From JADGHX01 sp963837755 (lineage in GTDB: Bacteria > Pseudomonadota > Gammaproteobacteria > Steroidobacterales > Steroidobacteraceae), in contig CAWIOP010000003.1 in the NCBI GenBank assembly GCA_963837755.1, forward strand, positions 1,116,001 to 1,180,000: DNA of 64,000 nucleotides, read 5' to 3'. Of the stretch, positions 17,873 through 27,200 are shown piece after piece. The position numbers and the translations under genes were made by a program. Each line of letters starts with the position of its first letter. Within the stretch, counting starts at the first letter, position 1. Under the pieces are notes generated by a model. That model saw nothing but the letters and a program-made list of their open reading frames with translations. It ran no database searches and was not told the origin of the DNA.

Positions 17873-17960
17873 TCACTTGGCCAATGCTTTGGCACGTTTT
17901 CGCTCGGCCTCCACCTTCTCTTTCATCTCCTTGTAGTGCGGGTACTGGAAGGTCGCGGGC
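17873..17960 (-). pseudogene. C-terminal protein fragment, unrecognised
   Basis: On the minus strand a lysine-rich protein end is readable (FQYPHYKEMKEKVEAERKRA, KALAK, stop at 17873) but its frame enters the hairpin repeat upstream. It looks like the tail of a lost gene cut by the repeat. Family not recognised. Confidence 0.25.
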
Positions 17961-17982
17961 GTAAGAACAGGGTTTACGGCAA

Positions 17983-18096
17983 GCCGGGGTGACGGCGAAC
18001 GGTCGCGGTTTATTTGCAGGGCGAACCTGCAAATAACGGCGTTCCGGGCCGACAATCGAGCACGATCAGTGGCTTGGAGCGCTGTTTATTTGCAGG
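17983..18096. repeat. Hairpin repeat, copy 2, plus a half copy
   Basis: Full copy 17983-18063: arms TTATTTGCAGG (18010-18020) and CCTGCAAATAA (18026-18036) around GCGAA. A single arm with one more T recurs at 18085-18096. The flanks match the copy at 15884. Confidence 0.6.
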
Positions 18097-18196
18097 CAGG
18101 CTGGCGTTCGAGCCTGTTGACTGAAGTGATGCCGCCGCCTCAGCGCCGGGCGCGCGCCGATACGGTGTCGAGGCGTCTGCGCTGGGAGCGCTCCGC

Positions 18197-18322
18197 AATG
18201 CCCCGCCCGGACGTGTTCGCGAAGGCGACTATCGCCTTCAGTGCCCCATCCGGGCTGGAGCGGTCGCGCTTGAGCTCCAGGGTCTTGCCTTCGGGGCGCT
18301 TGATGAGATCGACGAGATCCGT
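18197..18322 (-). pseudogene. AlbA_2-domain fragment
   Basis: On the minus strand the frame reads TDLVDLIKRPEGKTLELKRD then SSPDGALKAIVAFANTSG, the unmistakable N-terminal phrase of AlbA_2 ATP-binding proteins. A stop lies directly before it and the frame loses similarity after AFANTSG. It is therefore a 40-codon relic of a second AlbA_2 gene, different from the intron-split one at 13129. Confidence 0.6.
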
Positions 18323-18334
18323 TTACTCGGAAGT

Positions 18335-18549
18335 GTGCTCGGAATAGGTATTGTGGGAACAGCTTCCGAGTTCGATACCTGACCCCGATCGGCTCCGATT
18401 CACGGGCCCCTTGTCGAGCGCGTGAGCGCGCATTCAGTACGGGGAATCGCTGGGTTCTCTCTGCGCAGCCAAAGCAAGGCTGAGATGACTCGTGTGCCCG
18501 TGACGGCGATCCCGCGCTGAGGCGACTATGTCTTGAGCCCATCCGTGCT
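18335..18549. repeat. Composite repeat, copy 2 (blocks in reverse order)
   Basis: 18335-18435 matches 17040-17140, and 18493-18549 matches 16981-17036. The blocks are separated by about 57 unrelated bases. Remaining sequence up to 18760 has no gene I can support. Confidence 0.5.
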
Positions 18550-18760
18550 GTCGCGATCCTCCCGGCCACGCCGCACCGCGGGTCAATTCACTCATGCTGA
18601 ACAGCATCTCTTTTCGATACGCATGCGAGTTTCACGTGGTCCCGTGTGTTTGTTGCAGTTCCCGTCCGCGTGCTACGGTGTTGGCTGCCGGCGTGCGCAC
18701 GAGGGCCGCGCCAGACATCCCTGCCGCACTGCGCCGGCAAACAGCTGGAGGTCACAAGAC

Positions 18761-19612
18761 GTGGACTCGAGCGCTCAAGGCACGTTCGTCACGGATCGTC
18801 TTGCTGAAGGCCTGGCGCGACAGGCGATCCGCAATTGGCGCAATGACGCCACTCGAGGGAAGGCTCACCTCGTCCGAACCGCGTCCCTCCACTTCAGCAC
18901 CTCGAAAGGGGCGAGCCGGGTGGTCCGTGAGATGAAGCGTTTGCTCGACCCTCTCGCATTTTACTCAGCCTCGGCTGGCGCAAAACGCACAGGCGTATAC
19001 CAAGGGTGGATGCTTCCGGAGTTAAAGGAAATTGAGGGTACGGAGTATCTGACGATTGAAGTCAACGCGTCTGTCGTGGATCTCGATGGATTCCGGCCAC
19101 TCGGTACCCGGCTCGTGATCGTTATTCATCCCCATGCCCTGGCGCGGATGTTTCTTCGGCTGCAAACGACGGCTCTCGCTGACGTGCGGCGGGAAATCGA
19201 ATCCACTGTGAGCTTCTTTGCAGCACTTGCCGATGCCAGTCACGTTCTGCAGTTCAAGCAGGTTGTCATTCCGACACTGCATGGCCACTTTCGATGCGAC
19301 GTCCGGTCGGATGTGACCAAGCCCTGTGCCCTCATGGCGAAAACGTGGATCGCAAGCGCGACGTCCGGCCAAAGGGATGCGGCAGTTGTCCTGTCCTTCT
19401 GCGACGCTATATCCGAGTGGCTCGAGCACTCATCAGAGCTCGAGCGGCTTCAGGTCAGTATCCCATTGAGGAGTCCTGACGCACTGGTCGGACGGCTGGT
19501 TGAGGCGCTTGGCCCGCACAAGTGGTTGACCGAGCCGTATGAGGAACGCCCGGATCACTTTACCGCACTGTGGGAGGCCGCGCGCCGACAGGCGGTGTGT
19601 GACGGAACCTGA
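18761..19612 (+). CDS. Hypothetical protein of the island edge
   Basis: A 283-residue protein I do not recognise. I chose the GTG at 18761 because GGAGG lies eight bases upstream, while the longer frame from 18533 runs through a repeat. Visible features: HFSTSKGASRVVREMKRL, a central beta-rich stretch (LTIEVNASVVDLDGF, GTRLVIVIHPHALARMF), and Cys residues at CDVRSDVTKPC and in FCDAISEW. No signal peptide, no membrane segment. It closes the island, with repeats upstream and the TPR gene downstream. Confidence 0.6.
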   Translation: MDSSAQGTFVTDRLAEGLARQAIRNWRNDATRGKAHLVRTASLHFSTSKGASRVVREMKRLLDPLAFYSASAGAKRTGVYQGWMLPELKEIEGTEYLTIEVNASVVDLDGFRPLGTRLVIVIHPHALARMFLRLQTTALADVRREIESTVSFFAALADASHVLQFKQVVIPTLHGHFRCDVRSDVTKPCALMAKTWIASATSGQRDAAVVLSFCDAISEWLEHSSELERLQVSIPLRSPDALVGRLVEALGPHKWLTEPYEERPDHFTALWEAARRQAVCDGT

Positions 19613-19679
19613 GAATTGCGCCGCGCACGCTTCGCCGCCGGCACAAAATAACGATGCGTGCGGCGGGAACGATGCCGAG

Positions 19680-19812
19680 TGGCGGGCGGCCGTCGACGAG
19701 TGTGGTTGGAACAAGGTCGAGTCGCGCGCTGGCATTTGCGAGTACGGCAGGCGCAACGTCGAGTGACGCGGGCGCATCGACGAGTGCGGCTGGAACATCG
19801 ACGAGTGCAGCT
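19680..19812. repeat. Short degenerate direct repeats
   Basis: The phrase CGAGTGxGGxTGGAAC recurs, with related units CGAGTGCAGC and CGAGTACGG, at roughly 30-base steps. It fills most of the 230-base gap between two genes and has no credible frame. Confidence 0.4.
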
Positions 19813-19841
19813 CCGCCGGCGCCGCGCGTATAGTGCGCCCC

Positions 19842-21461
19842 ATGGTGCGCATGGATGGTTTCCCTAAATCGCTCGTTGAAAGGATTCTCGCTTTCACAGC
19901 CTTCCTGCTCGCTGGCGTTTCAAATGCCGAAGCGCATGAGCACGACGGCGGCACGCCCACCGCCGCGGAGCTCGGAGCGGTCTCGTTCCAGACCTCATGC
20001 CGGGCCGCAGTCCAGGCGGACTTCAACCGCGCAATTGCGCTACTGCATTCCTTTTGGCATGACGAAGCGCGCCGCACTTTCGACAAAGTGGCGGAAGCCG
20101 ACCCGGGTTGCGCCATCGCCTACTGGGGCCAGGCGATGGCGTCATTCCATCTTTACTCGGGTACGCCGACTCCGTCTGATCTTTCCGCAGTGGGAACGGC
20201 CCTGGCGAGCGCCAATGCGGCCCCGGAGAAAAGTCCTCGCGAGGCGGCATACATCGCGGCCATGCATGCGCTCTACGATGGCTTCAAGCCATCCGACGAT
20301 CCTGTTTTCGCGCGGCGATTTGCGGAAGCGATGCGCGGCCTCGTAGCCCGGTATGCGGATGACGTGGATGCCAAGGCGTTCTACGCGCTCGCACTTCTGT
20401 CATCCATTCCGCCCGGAGACCAGACACTGGCGAACCCGGAAAAGGCCGTCGCGGTCATGGCCCCGGCCTTCCGGAAGCACCCGGATCATCCGGGACTCGT
20501 CCACTACATCATTCACGCGTGTGATCATCCGCAAATGGCGCGTCTGGGGCTCGAGGCCGCCCGTCGCTACGCGGCGATCGCTCCGGCTGCGCCGCATGCC
20601 CTACACATGCCGTCGCATATTTTTGCGCGTCTCGGGCTGTGGGAAGACGACATCCGATCGAACCTCGCGTCCAAAACGGCTTCAGAGGACACATCGGGTG
20701 CGCACATCGGAGCCGAGAATCGGCTGCACGCAATGGAGTTCCTCGAGTATGCGTATTTGCAGACTGGCCGGTTCGATGAGGCACTCGCGATCGCCACACA
20801 AGCGCGGACGGTGAAGAGCGCCGACACGAACTACTCGGACTACTACCTCACGGTCCAGGCACGGTTCGGGTTACTGCTCGCAGTGGAGACCCAGGACTGG
20901 GCGATGGCAGCGCAACTCGCGCCCGTGCCGGACGCGCACTGGTACAGCGAGGCACATACGCTGCTCGCCCGAGCGATGGCTGCTGGTCACCTGCGAGACG
21001 CTCAGGCCGGACTGACGGTCTCGCGGAACCTCGAGGATCTGCTCGCGAAGGCGAATGTGCCCCCCTTGCCACGCGGGACCACCGCGGCGCACCTGCATGA
21101 CGAGATCTCCGCATGGGCGAGTTTTGCCCAGGGCGACTCCCAGGGCGCGCTGAAGCTGCTGCGCCCGGTGGCGGAATGGCAATCGAAAGTCGGTAAGGGT
21201 GAAGTTGAGCTTCCGGCGCGCGAAATGCTCGGGGAGATGCTCCTGCTCGATCGCAGGCCGGCGGAAGCACTGAGGGAATATCAGTTTTCGCTGAAGACCG
21301 ATCCCAACCGGTTCAATGGGCTCCTCGGGGCCGCGCGAGCGGCGGAGCAGATGGGCCGTGGCCGGCTCGCTGCGAAGTTCTACCGCCAGCTTGCCGAAAA
21401 CTGCCCCAATGCAAGCGGCAAGGCACGAGACACTGTCTTGCAGGCAATGCCTGGCGAGTGA
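19842..21461 (+). CDS. Secreted tetratricopeptide-repeat protein
   Basis: About 539 residues. The N-terminus from ATG 19842 has a basic start and a hydrophobic core (ILAFTAFLLAGVSNAEAHEH), a likely signal peptide cut after AEA. The body is TPR-like helical pairs: RAIALLHSFWHDEARRTFDK, YWGQAMASFHLY, LAREYQ-type repeats near the end (EALREYQFSLKTDPNRFNG). TPR proteins of this layout are periplasmic scaffolds; no partner is indicated. TATAGT eight bases before the ATG and lack of an SD hint at a leaderless message. A GTG at 19833 is an alternative start. Confidence 0.7.
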   Translation: MVRMDGFPKSLVERILAFTAFLLAGVSNAEAHEHDGGTPTAAELGAVSFQTSCRAAVQADFNRAIALLHSFWHDEARRTFDKVAEADPGCAIAYWGQAMASFHLYSGTPTPSDLSAVGTALASANAAPEKSPREAAYIAAMHALYDGFKPSDDPVFARRFAEAMRGLVARYADDVDAKAFYALALLSSIPPGDQTLANPEKAVAVMAPAFRKHPDHPGLVHYIIHACDHPQMARLGLEAARRYAAIAPAAPHALHMPSHIFARLGLWEDDIRSNLASKTASEDTSGAHIGAENRLHAMEFLEYAYLQTGRFDEALAIATQARTVKSADTNYSDYYLTVQARFGLLLAVETQDWAMAAQLAPVPDAHWYSEAHTLLARAMAAGHLRDAQAGLTVSRNLEDLLAKANVPPLPRGTTAAHLHDEISAWASFAQGDSQGALKLLRPVAEWQSKVGKGEVELPAREMLGEMLLLDRRPAEALREYQFSLKTDPNRFNGLLGAARAAEQMGRGRLAAKFYRQLAENCPNASGKARDTVLQAMPGE

Positions 21462-21517
21462 CCGGTCCGACAAGAACGGACCGGCGACCGGGCGCAAAAG
21501 CCGCCGCAAGGCGGCTT
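21462..21517. terminator. Bidirectional terminator region
   Basis: Two hairpins lie between convergent genes. CCGGTCCG/CGGACCGG spans 21462-21484. AAGCCGCC/GGCGGCTT with a GCAA loop spans 21498-21517; on the minus strand the latter is followed by TTTTGC. Confidence 0.6.
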
Positions 21518-21530
21518 CTGCAAAGACTCC

Positions 21531-22403
21531 TCAGCGAATTATCGCGCCGTTATCGTCCGCCTGCGGCGATGGCCTCTCCGGATTCAGGTTCACGCTGAGC
21601 GTGTGAACATTGGCGAGCTTGCCGTTCACGAGACGGAACGTGTGTGAGTCCGGCATGCCCGTCTGGCTGTTGCCGAAGCGGCAGAAGATGTTCACCACGC
21701 CCATCTCTTCATCAACCACGTAGTCGCGGTTCACGATGTAGAGCACGCCCGCCGGAATGCCGACTTTGCACGTCGGCTTGGGATCGTTGCTGCGATTCGT
21801 ATACGCGCCACCCTCGAGCCTCGTGCAGGGAATCCCCCAAGGCGCCTGGACGACCTTGTCCGAGAATAGATCGAGGTACGCATTGCCCGCATCGATCAGC
21901 CGCTGCATCGGCACCCGCCCGGACTTCGGCGCGCTCCAGTCTTCTGCGCGTGAATACTTCACGTATGCATTGGCATTGAACAGCCAGTCGCCTTTATCCG
22001 TGACCAGGCTGTTGATCCCGGTGATCTTGCCGTTGTCCACGCTCAGACGCGTGCCGATGACATAGGGATGGCCCCCTTCGGTTACGATCACCTCGGAGAA
22101 TGTCCTGCACCGATCCTTGTCGAGAAAGCTGCGCGAGAGCGCAATAGGCAGCGCGGTGTTCCACAGCCCCTTGTCGGCCCCCACCTCGCTCATGTTCTCG
22201 AGGTATTTCACTTTATCCGCAAGCGCCATCTTCGTGCGATCGCCGGATTTCTGTGCCGCGAGATAGCTGTCCGCCGCGGCCTGTAGCGACGGACGCGTGC
22301 AGGTTGGGGGCGCGGGCACCGGCGCCGGCGGCGGGGCCTGCTGGGCATGCGCCTGCGCGGCCACGCCGCATAGCGCGATCAGGCCGATGATGTGCTTCTT
22401 CAT
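21531..22403 (-). CDS. Secreted SnoaL-like (DUF8021-type) protein
   Basis: 290 residues with a clear signal peptide (KKHIIGLIALCGVAAQAHAQ) and a proline-rich linker. The mature part has the pattern of SnoaL/DUF8021-like proteins: an N-terminal helix with Cys (CTRPSLQAAADSYLAAQ), and a central NTF2-like segment (GHPYVIGTRLSVDNGKITGI). A long C-terminal beta region holds two more Cys (IPCTRLEGG, PTCKVGIPAG). Function unknown; a small-molecule-binding or enzyme role is only a guess. No operon partner; convergent with the TPR gene. Confidence 0.6.
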   Translation of the reverse strand: MKKHIIGLIALCGVAAQAHAQQAPPPAPVPAPPTCTRPSLQAAADSYLAAQKSGDRTKMALADKVKYLENMSEVGADKGLWNTALPIALSRSFLDKDRCRTFSEVIVTEGGHPYVIGTRLSVDNGKITGINSLVTDKGDWLFNANAYVKYSRAEDWSAPKSGRVPMQRLIDAGNAYLDLFSDKVVQAPWGIPCTRLEGGAYTNRSNDPKPTCKVGIPAGVLYIVNRDYVVDEEMGVVNIFCRFGNSQTGMPDSHTFRLVNGKLANVHTLSVNLNPERPSPQADDNGAIIR

Positions 22404-22616
22404 GCGCTTCTCCCACCCGCCCGCCCTGGTAGTTCAGTGGAATTCGCGGGCCGCGCAATTATGGGCGAGCGTGGCCGGCATACTTCACGCGTGCGTGGAT
22501 CGATCCGCAGGGCGGCGACAATCATGCGCAGGGCATGTCAACGGGCAGATGAACACGAGTTCCAGATACGAACTACCGAACGAGTGGATGCTGCCCGTTA
22601 GATCACCGGCAGGGCA

Positions 22617-23765
22617 TCACCCGCGCGGCGCCACCCGATCCAGCGCCGCGGCCAGCTGCCCCACCGTGCGATCCACATGGTGCCACTTCTCCAACCCAAA
22701 GAGCCCGATGCGAAAGGTCATGAACTCCGGCCCTTCTCCACACTGCAGCGGTACACCCGAAGCGGTCTGCAGTCCCGCTGCGATGAACTTGCTGCTGTTC
22801 TGGATAGCCGGGTCGGTGGTGTAACTCACGACCACGCCAGGCGCCTTCCAGCCTTCGGCGGCCACGCTCGGAAAACCGCGCGATTCCAGCAGCGCGCGCA
22901 CCTTCGCCCCGAGCTCGATCTGTTCGGCGCGCACCTTCTCGAAGCCATAGTCGCGCGTCTCGAGCATCACGTCGCGCAGGCGCACGAGCGCGTCGGTCGG
23001 CATGGTGGTGTGATAGGCGTGCTGGCCTTTCTCGTAACCTTCCGCAATCTGCATCCACCGCTTGAGATCGCAGGAGAAGCTGGAGCTCTGTGTGCCTTCG
23101 ATAGCCTGGCGCGCGCGTTCGCTGAGCATGACCATCGCGCAGCAGGGCGAGCTGCTCCAGCCTTTCTGAGGCGCGGAAATCAGCACGTCGACGCCTGTAG
23201 CCTGCATGTCCACCCACATCGCACCCGAGGCAATGCAGTCGAGCACGAGCAGCGCGCCGACTTCGTGCGCGGCGGCGCTCACGATGCGCAGGTAATCGTC
23301 GGACAGGATCATGCCGCTTGCCGTCTCCACATGCGGCGCGAACACAACCTTGGGACGTTCGGCGCGGATCGACGCGGCCACTTCCGCAGCGGGGCAGGGC
23401 GCCCAGGGGGCTTGCGGGCCCTGGTCCATTCCTTGGCCCTGTTTGCGGGCCTGGCAGACCACGGTGCCATTGCCCAGGCCGCCGGCGTCGAAGATCTGGC
23501 TCCAGCGGTAGCTGAAAAAGCCGTTGCGCACGATCAGAACCTTCTCGCGGTTGGCGAACTGGCGAGCGACAGCCTCCATGCCGAAAGTGCCGCTGCCGGG
23601 CACGAGCACGGCGGTGTGCGCGCGGTAGACGCTCTTCAGGGTGGCGAGGATGTCCTGCATCACCGCGATGAAGCGCTTCGACATGTGATTGAGCGCGCGG
23701 TCGGTGTAGACCACCGAGAATTCGAGCAGGCCATCGGGGTCGATGTTGGGTAGCAGTCCGGGCAT
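22617..23765 (-). CDS. Class V PLP-dependent aminotransferase (serine/alanine-glyoxylate type)
   Basis: 382 residues from ATG 23765 (PGLLPNIDPDGLLEFSVVYT). Family signs: VLVPGSGTFGMEAVARQFAN, the cofactor-Asp strand LLVLDCIASGAMW, and the lysine in SAPQKGWSSSP (about residue 200) that would carry PLP. Relatives catalyse serine-pyruvate or alanine-glyoxylate transamination; the exact substrate cannot be read. The start could be ATG 23819, 18 codons upstream, as neither has a strong ribosome site. Divergent from the toxin operon. Confidence 0.8.
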   Translation of the reverse strand: MPGLLPNIDPDGLLEFSVVYTDRALNHMSKRFIAVMQDILATLKSVYRAHTAVLVPGSGTFGMEAVARQFANREKVLIVRNGFFSYRWSQIFDAGGLGNGTVVCQARKQGQGMDQGPQAPWAPCPAAEVAASIRAERPKVVFAPHVETASGMILSDDYLRIVSAAAHEVGALLVLDCIASGAMWVDMQATGVDVLISAPQKGWSSSPCCAMVMLSERARQAIEGTQSSSFSCDLKRWMQIAEGYEKGQHAYHTTMPTDALVRLRDVMLETRDYGFEKVRAEQIELGAKVRALLESRGFPSVAAEGWKAPGVVVSYTTDPAIQNSSKFIAAGLQTASGVPLQCGEGPEFMTFRIGLFGLEKWHHVDRTVGQLAAALDRVAPRG

Positions 23766-24295
23766 CAGGATTTCAGCTTTTCGTAGTAATGGAAGGAAGC
23801 TTCCGGGATTGCGCAGCACGCCGAACGCCTGGCGTCTGGGGTGCGCCGGGCGTTCACCGTGCGATCGCGTTCAGCGGGATGGTATGTCTGTGCGGGCACC
23901 AGCGGGTCTTCGCTCAACCCGCTCCGGGTGTCATGCGCCAGCTGTCGTGTCTGAGGATCATTCGAAAAAACCCGGAAGTCAGGGCGGCGTCGCTGCGACA
24001 GCGCGATTCGGCCATCGCGAGTTGCGCTGAGGGCTGCGGTGCGTTGTGTGTATCAGGTGTGCGAATTGAGGCATTTCGTTGCACGGCGGTCAAGTGCGAC
24101 GACCCTCCCGCGACGATCCTTGGGTCGTGACAGGCTGGTTCGAGCTCCCGCCCGTCATAGCCGCAGGTCGCCAACAGTTCGCGTGTCCATTCGCCCGAGA
24201 CCGTCCGCGGACCCCCTTGTCAGTTTCGCGCGACGCGCTCAACATCGCCGCGCAACCCCCCTCAACAATAACTAACAGGGCGGGTAAAGGCATCG
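23766..24295. other. Divergent intergenic region upstream of the Tc operon
   Basis: 530 bases without a supportable gene. A seven-base hairpin (GAACGCC/GGCGTTC, 23823-23855) is present. AAAGG lies about eight bases before ATG 24296. The promoter of the toxin operon should be here, but no clear -35/-10 pair stands out. Confidence 0.4.
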
Positions 24296-27200
24296 ATGAA
24301 CGGACGCACGGTCGCCCCGGCTAGCGCCTCTTCGGTTTCGGCCGAATCGGCCTCGTTCCGTGCACCCACGATCACGTTGCCGAAGGGTGGTGGCGCCATT
24401 CAGGGAATGGGCGAGAAGTTCACTACCAACGCCGCCACGGGCACGGGTGCGATGTCGGTGCCGATCGCGCTGGCGCCCGGGCGTTCCGGGTTTGCACCAT
24501 CGTTGACGCTGTCCTACGACTCCGGCGCGGGGAACGGGCCTTTTGGTCTCGGCTGGCGGCTGTCGCTGCCCGCGATCTCGCGCAGGACGGAGAAGGGTCT
24601 GCCGCGCTATCGCGACGACATGGAATCCGACGTGTTCGTGTTCGCGGGCCGCGAAGATCTCGTGCCCACGCTGGTACGCAACGGCGACGAGTGGGTGGAG
24701 GAGCGCGTCCCGGATCGTACGATCGACACCGGCACGTACCGCATCCGTCGTTATCGCCCGCGTGTCGACGACCTGTTCGCGCGTATTGAACGCTGGACGA
24801 ACGTCGACGACGCCGCGGACGTCTTCTGGCGCTCGATCTCGCCGGATAACGTCACGACCTGGTACGGCCGCACGGCCGAGAGCCGCCTCTACGATCCGGC
24901 CGCGCCGGCGCACATCGCTTCGTGGCTGATCTGCGAGAGCCGCGACGACAAGGGCAACGCGATCCGTTACGCGTACCGCGCGGAGGACGACCGCGGCATC
25001 GATCGCACCACGACCGACGAAGCGCATCGAAATGCGCTCGCCGGCAGCCGCACGGCGAACCGTTACCCCAAGCGCGTGCTCTACGGCAACCGCGTCTCGC
25101 ACCTCACCGATGCGAACTTCGCGGCTGCCGGATGGTTGTTCGAAGTGGTGTTCGACTACGGGGAAGGGCACGTTGTCGAAGCCGCGCCCGACGCCAATGG
25201 CGATGTCTTCGCAGCCGCGCGCGCGAACGCGAACGGCGTCTGGCCGCGGCGCGCCGATCCTTTCTCCAGCTACCGCACGGGATTCGAGGTGCGCACCTAC
25301 CGGCTGTGCCAGCGCATCCTCATGTTTCATCGCTTCGACGAGCTCATCGCGCAGTCGAGCACCGACGGCTACCTGGTGCGCAGTACCGAGCTCGTGCATC
25401 GCGAGAACCCGTTCGCGAGCGTGCTCGAGTCGGTCACGCAGTGCGGCTTCGTGTGGAACGCGACCCAGGGCAGGTTCCTGAAGCGCAGCCTGCCGCCCAC
25501 CGAGTTCACCTTCAGCGAGGCGCCGACGCCGGCGGAGCTCGCGAACCTTCCCATCGAGGACGTCGACGCCTCGACGCTCGAGAACGCGCCGGCGGGTCTC
25601 GCGTCCACGGGATGCCAGTGGGTGGATCTCGACGGTGAAGGCATCTCCGGCATGCTCACCGAGGCCGCGGGTTCCTGGTACTACAAGTCGAACCTCGGCG
25701 CCGCGTCGTTCGGTCCGCTACAGCGCCTGCCCTCGGCGCCGGTGTCGGCAGTGCACCGCGCGGCTCACCAGTTTCTGGACCTGAACGGCGACGGCCGGCT
25801 CGACGTGGTCGAGTTCCAGGGACCCACCGCCGGGTTCTACGAACGCGAAGGAGACGGCTGGTCGCCGTTCCGCGCATTCCTCGCGTCGCTGCAGATCGAT
25901 GTCCGCGATCCCAACGTGCGCTTCGTGGATCTCGACGGCGATGGCTTCGCCGACGTCATGATCACCGAACAAGACGCCATCACCTGGTATCCGTCGCTGG
26001 GCGAGGCGGGCTTCGGTCCCGCGCAGCGTGTGCCGCTGCCGTTCGACGAAGCCGATGGGCCGCGCGTGGTGTTCTTCGATGGCACCGAAACCATCCTGCT
26101 CGCGGATTTCTCCGGCGATGGCCCGAGCGACCTATGCCGCATCCGCAATGGCAGCGTGTGTTACTGGCCTAACGAGGGGCATGGCAGATTCGGTGCGCGC
26201 ATCACCATGGCGAGCTCGCCGTGGTTCGACCGACCCGAGGCGTTCGATCCAAAGCGCCTCCGGCTGGTCGACATCGACGGTTCCGGCCTCACTGACATCA
26301 TCTACCTCGGCGCCGAGGGCGCCGACGTGTATTACAACGAAAGCGGCAACCGTTGGAGCGATCCGCAGCGCCTCTTGCAGTTTCCGCGCGTGGACGACCT
26401 GTCGTCCGTGGCCGCGCTCGACCTGCTCGGAACCGGAACCGCGTGCCTCGTCTGGTCCACACCGTCGCTCACGCACACGGGAAGGTCGATGCAGTACATC
26501 GACCTCATGGCGGGCCGCAAGCCGCACCTGCTCATTGCGACGGCCAACAACCTGGGCGCCGTGACCCGCATCACCTATCTACCGTCGACGTATTACTACC
26601 TCGACGACAAGAAGGCCGGGCGGCCGTGGATCACCTCGCTGCCGTTTCCGGTGCAGGTGGTGGATCGTGTCACGGTGTACGACCGAATCTCCGGCAACTG
26701 CTTCGTGACGCGTCATGCCTACCACGACGGGTACTTCGACGGCGTGGAGCGCGAGTTCCGCGGCTTCGGAATGGTGGAGCAGTGGGACACGGAAACTTTC
26801 GCGGCTCTCAGCACGAATACGGACACGCCGGTCAGCGAGAACGTGGATTTCGCTACTCACGTGCCGCCGGTGCTCAAGCGCACCTGGTATCACACCGGAG
26901 TCGCCTTCGACGATTCCGTGTCCAACTACTACGCGGCGTTCATCGACCCCGGTGACAGCGATCGCGGCGAGTACTACCGCGAACCGGCGCTCACCGACGA
27001 CGAGGCGCGCGAACTGTTGCTCAAGGACTCCGAATTGCCGGCGGGCCTCACCACCGACGAGGAGCGGGAAGCCTGTCGCGCATTGAAGGGCACGATGCTG
27101 CGGCAGGAGGTGTTCGGCCTCGATGGTTCCTCGAGGCAGCAGCACCCGTATATTGTCATCGAACAGAACTTCACGGTCCGGCTGCTACAGCCGAAGGCGA

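Noticed and set aside
11422..18760. Chromosomal integron cassette array
   Set aside because: Modules are short and repeated, but they carry their own leaders, I found no attC-like paired simple sites bounding each gene, and there is no integrase in the window. A search with an attC covariance model would settle it.
19680..19812. CRISPR array
   Set aside because: Units are degenerate and contiguous, with no constant repeat separated by unique spacers, and no cas genes are nearby.
24272..25399. Long open frame antisense to the toxin B-C gene (and similar at 38952-40898 and 35415-36623)
   Set aside because: High GC codon bias leaves few stops on the opposite strand; the translations are Arg/Val/His-rich with no family-like motif, while the sense frames are clear Tc toxins.
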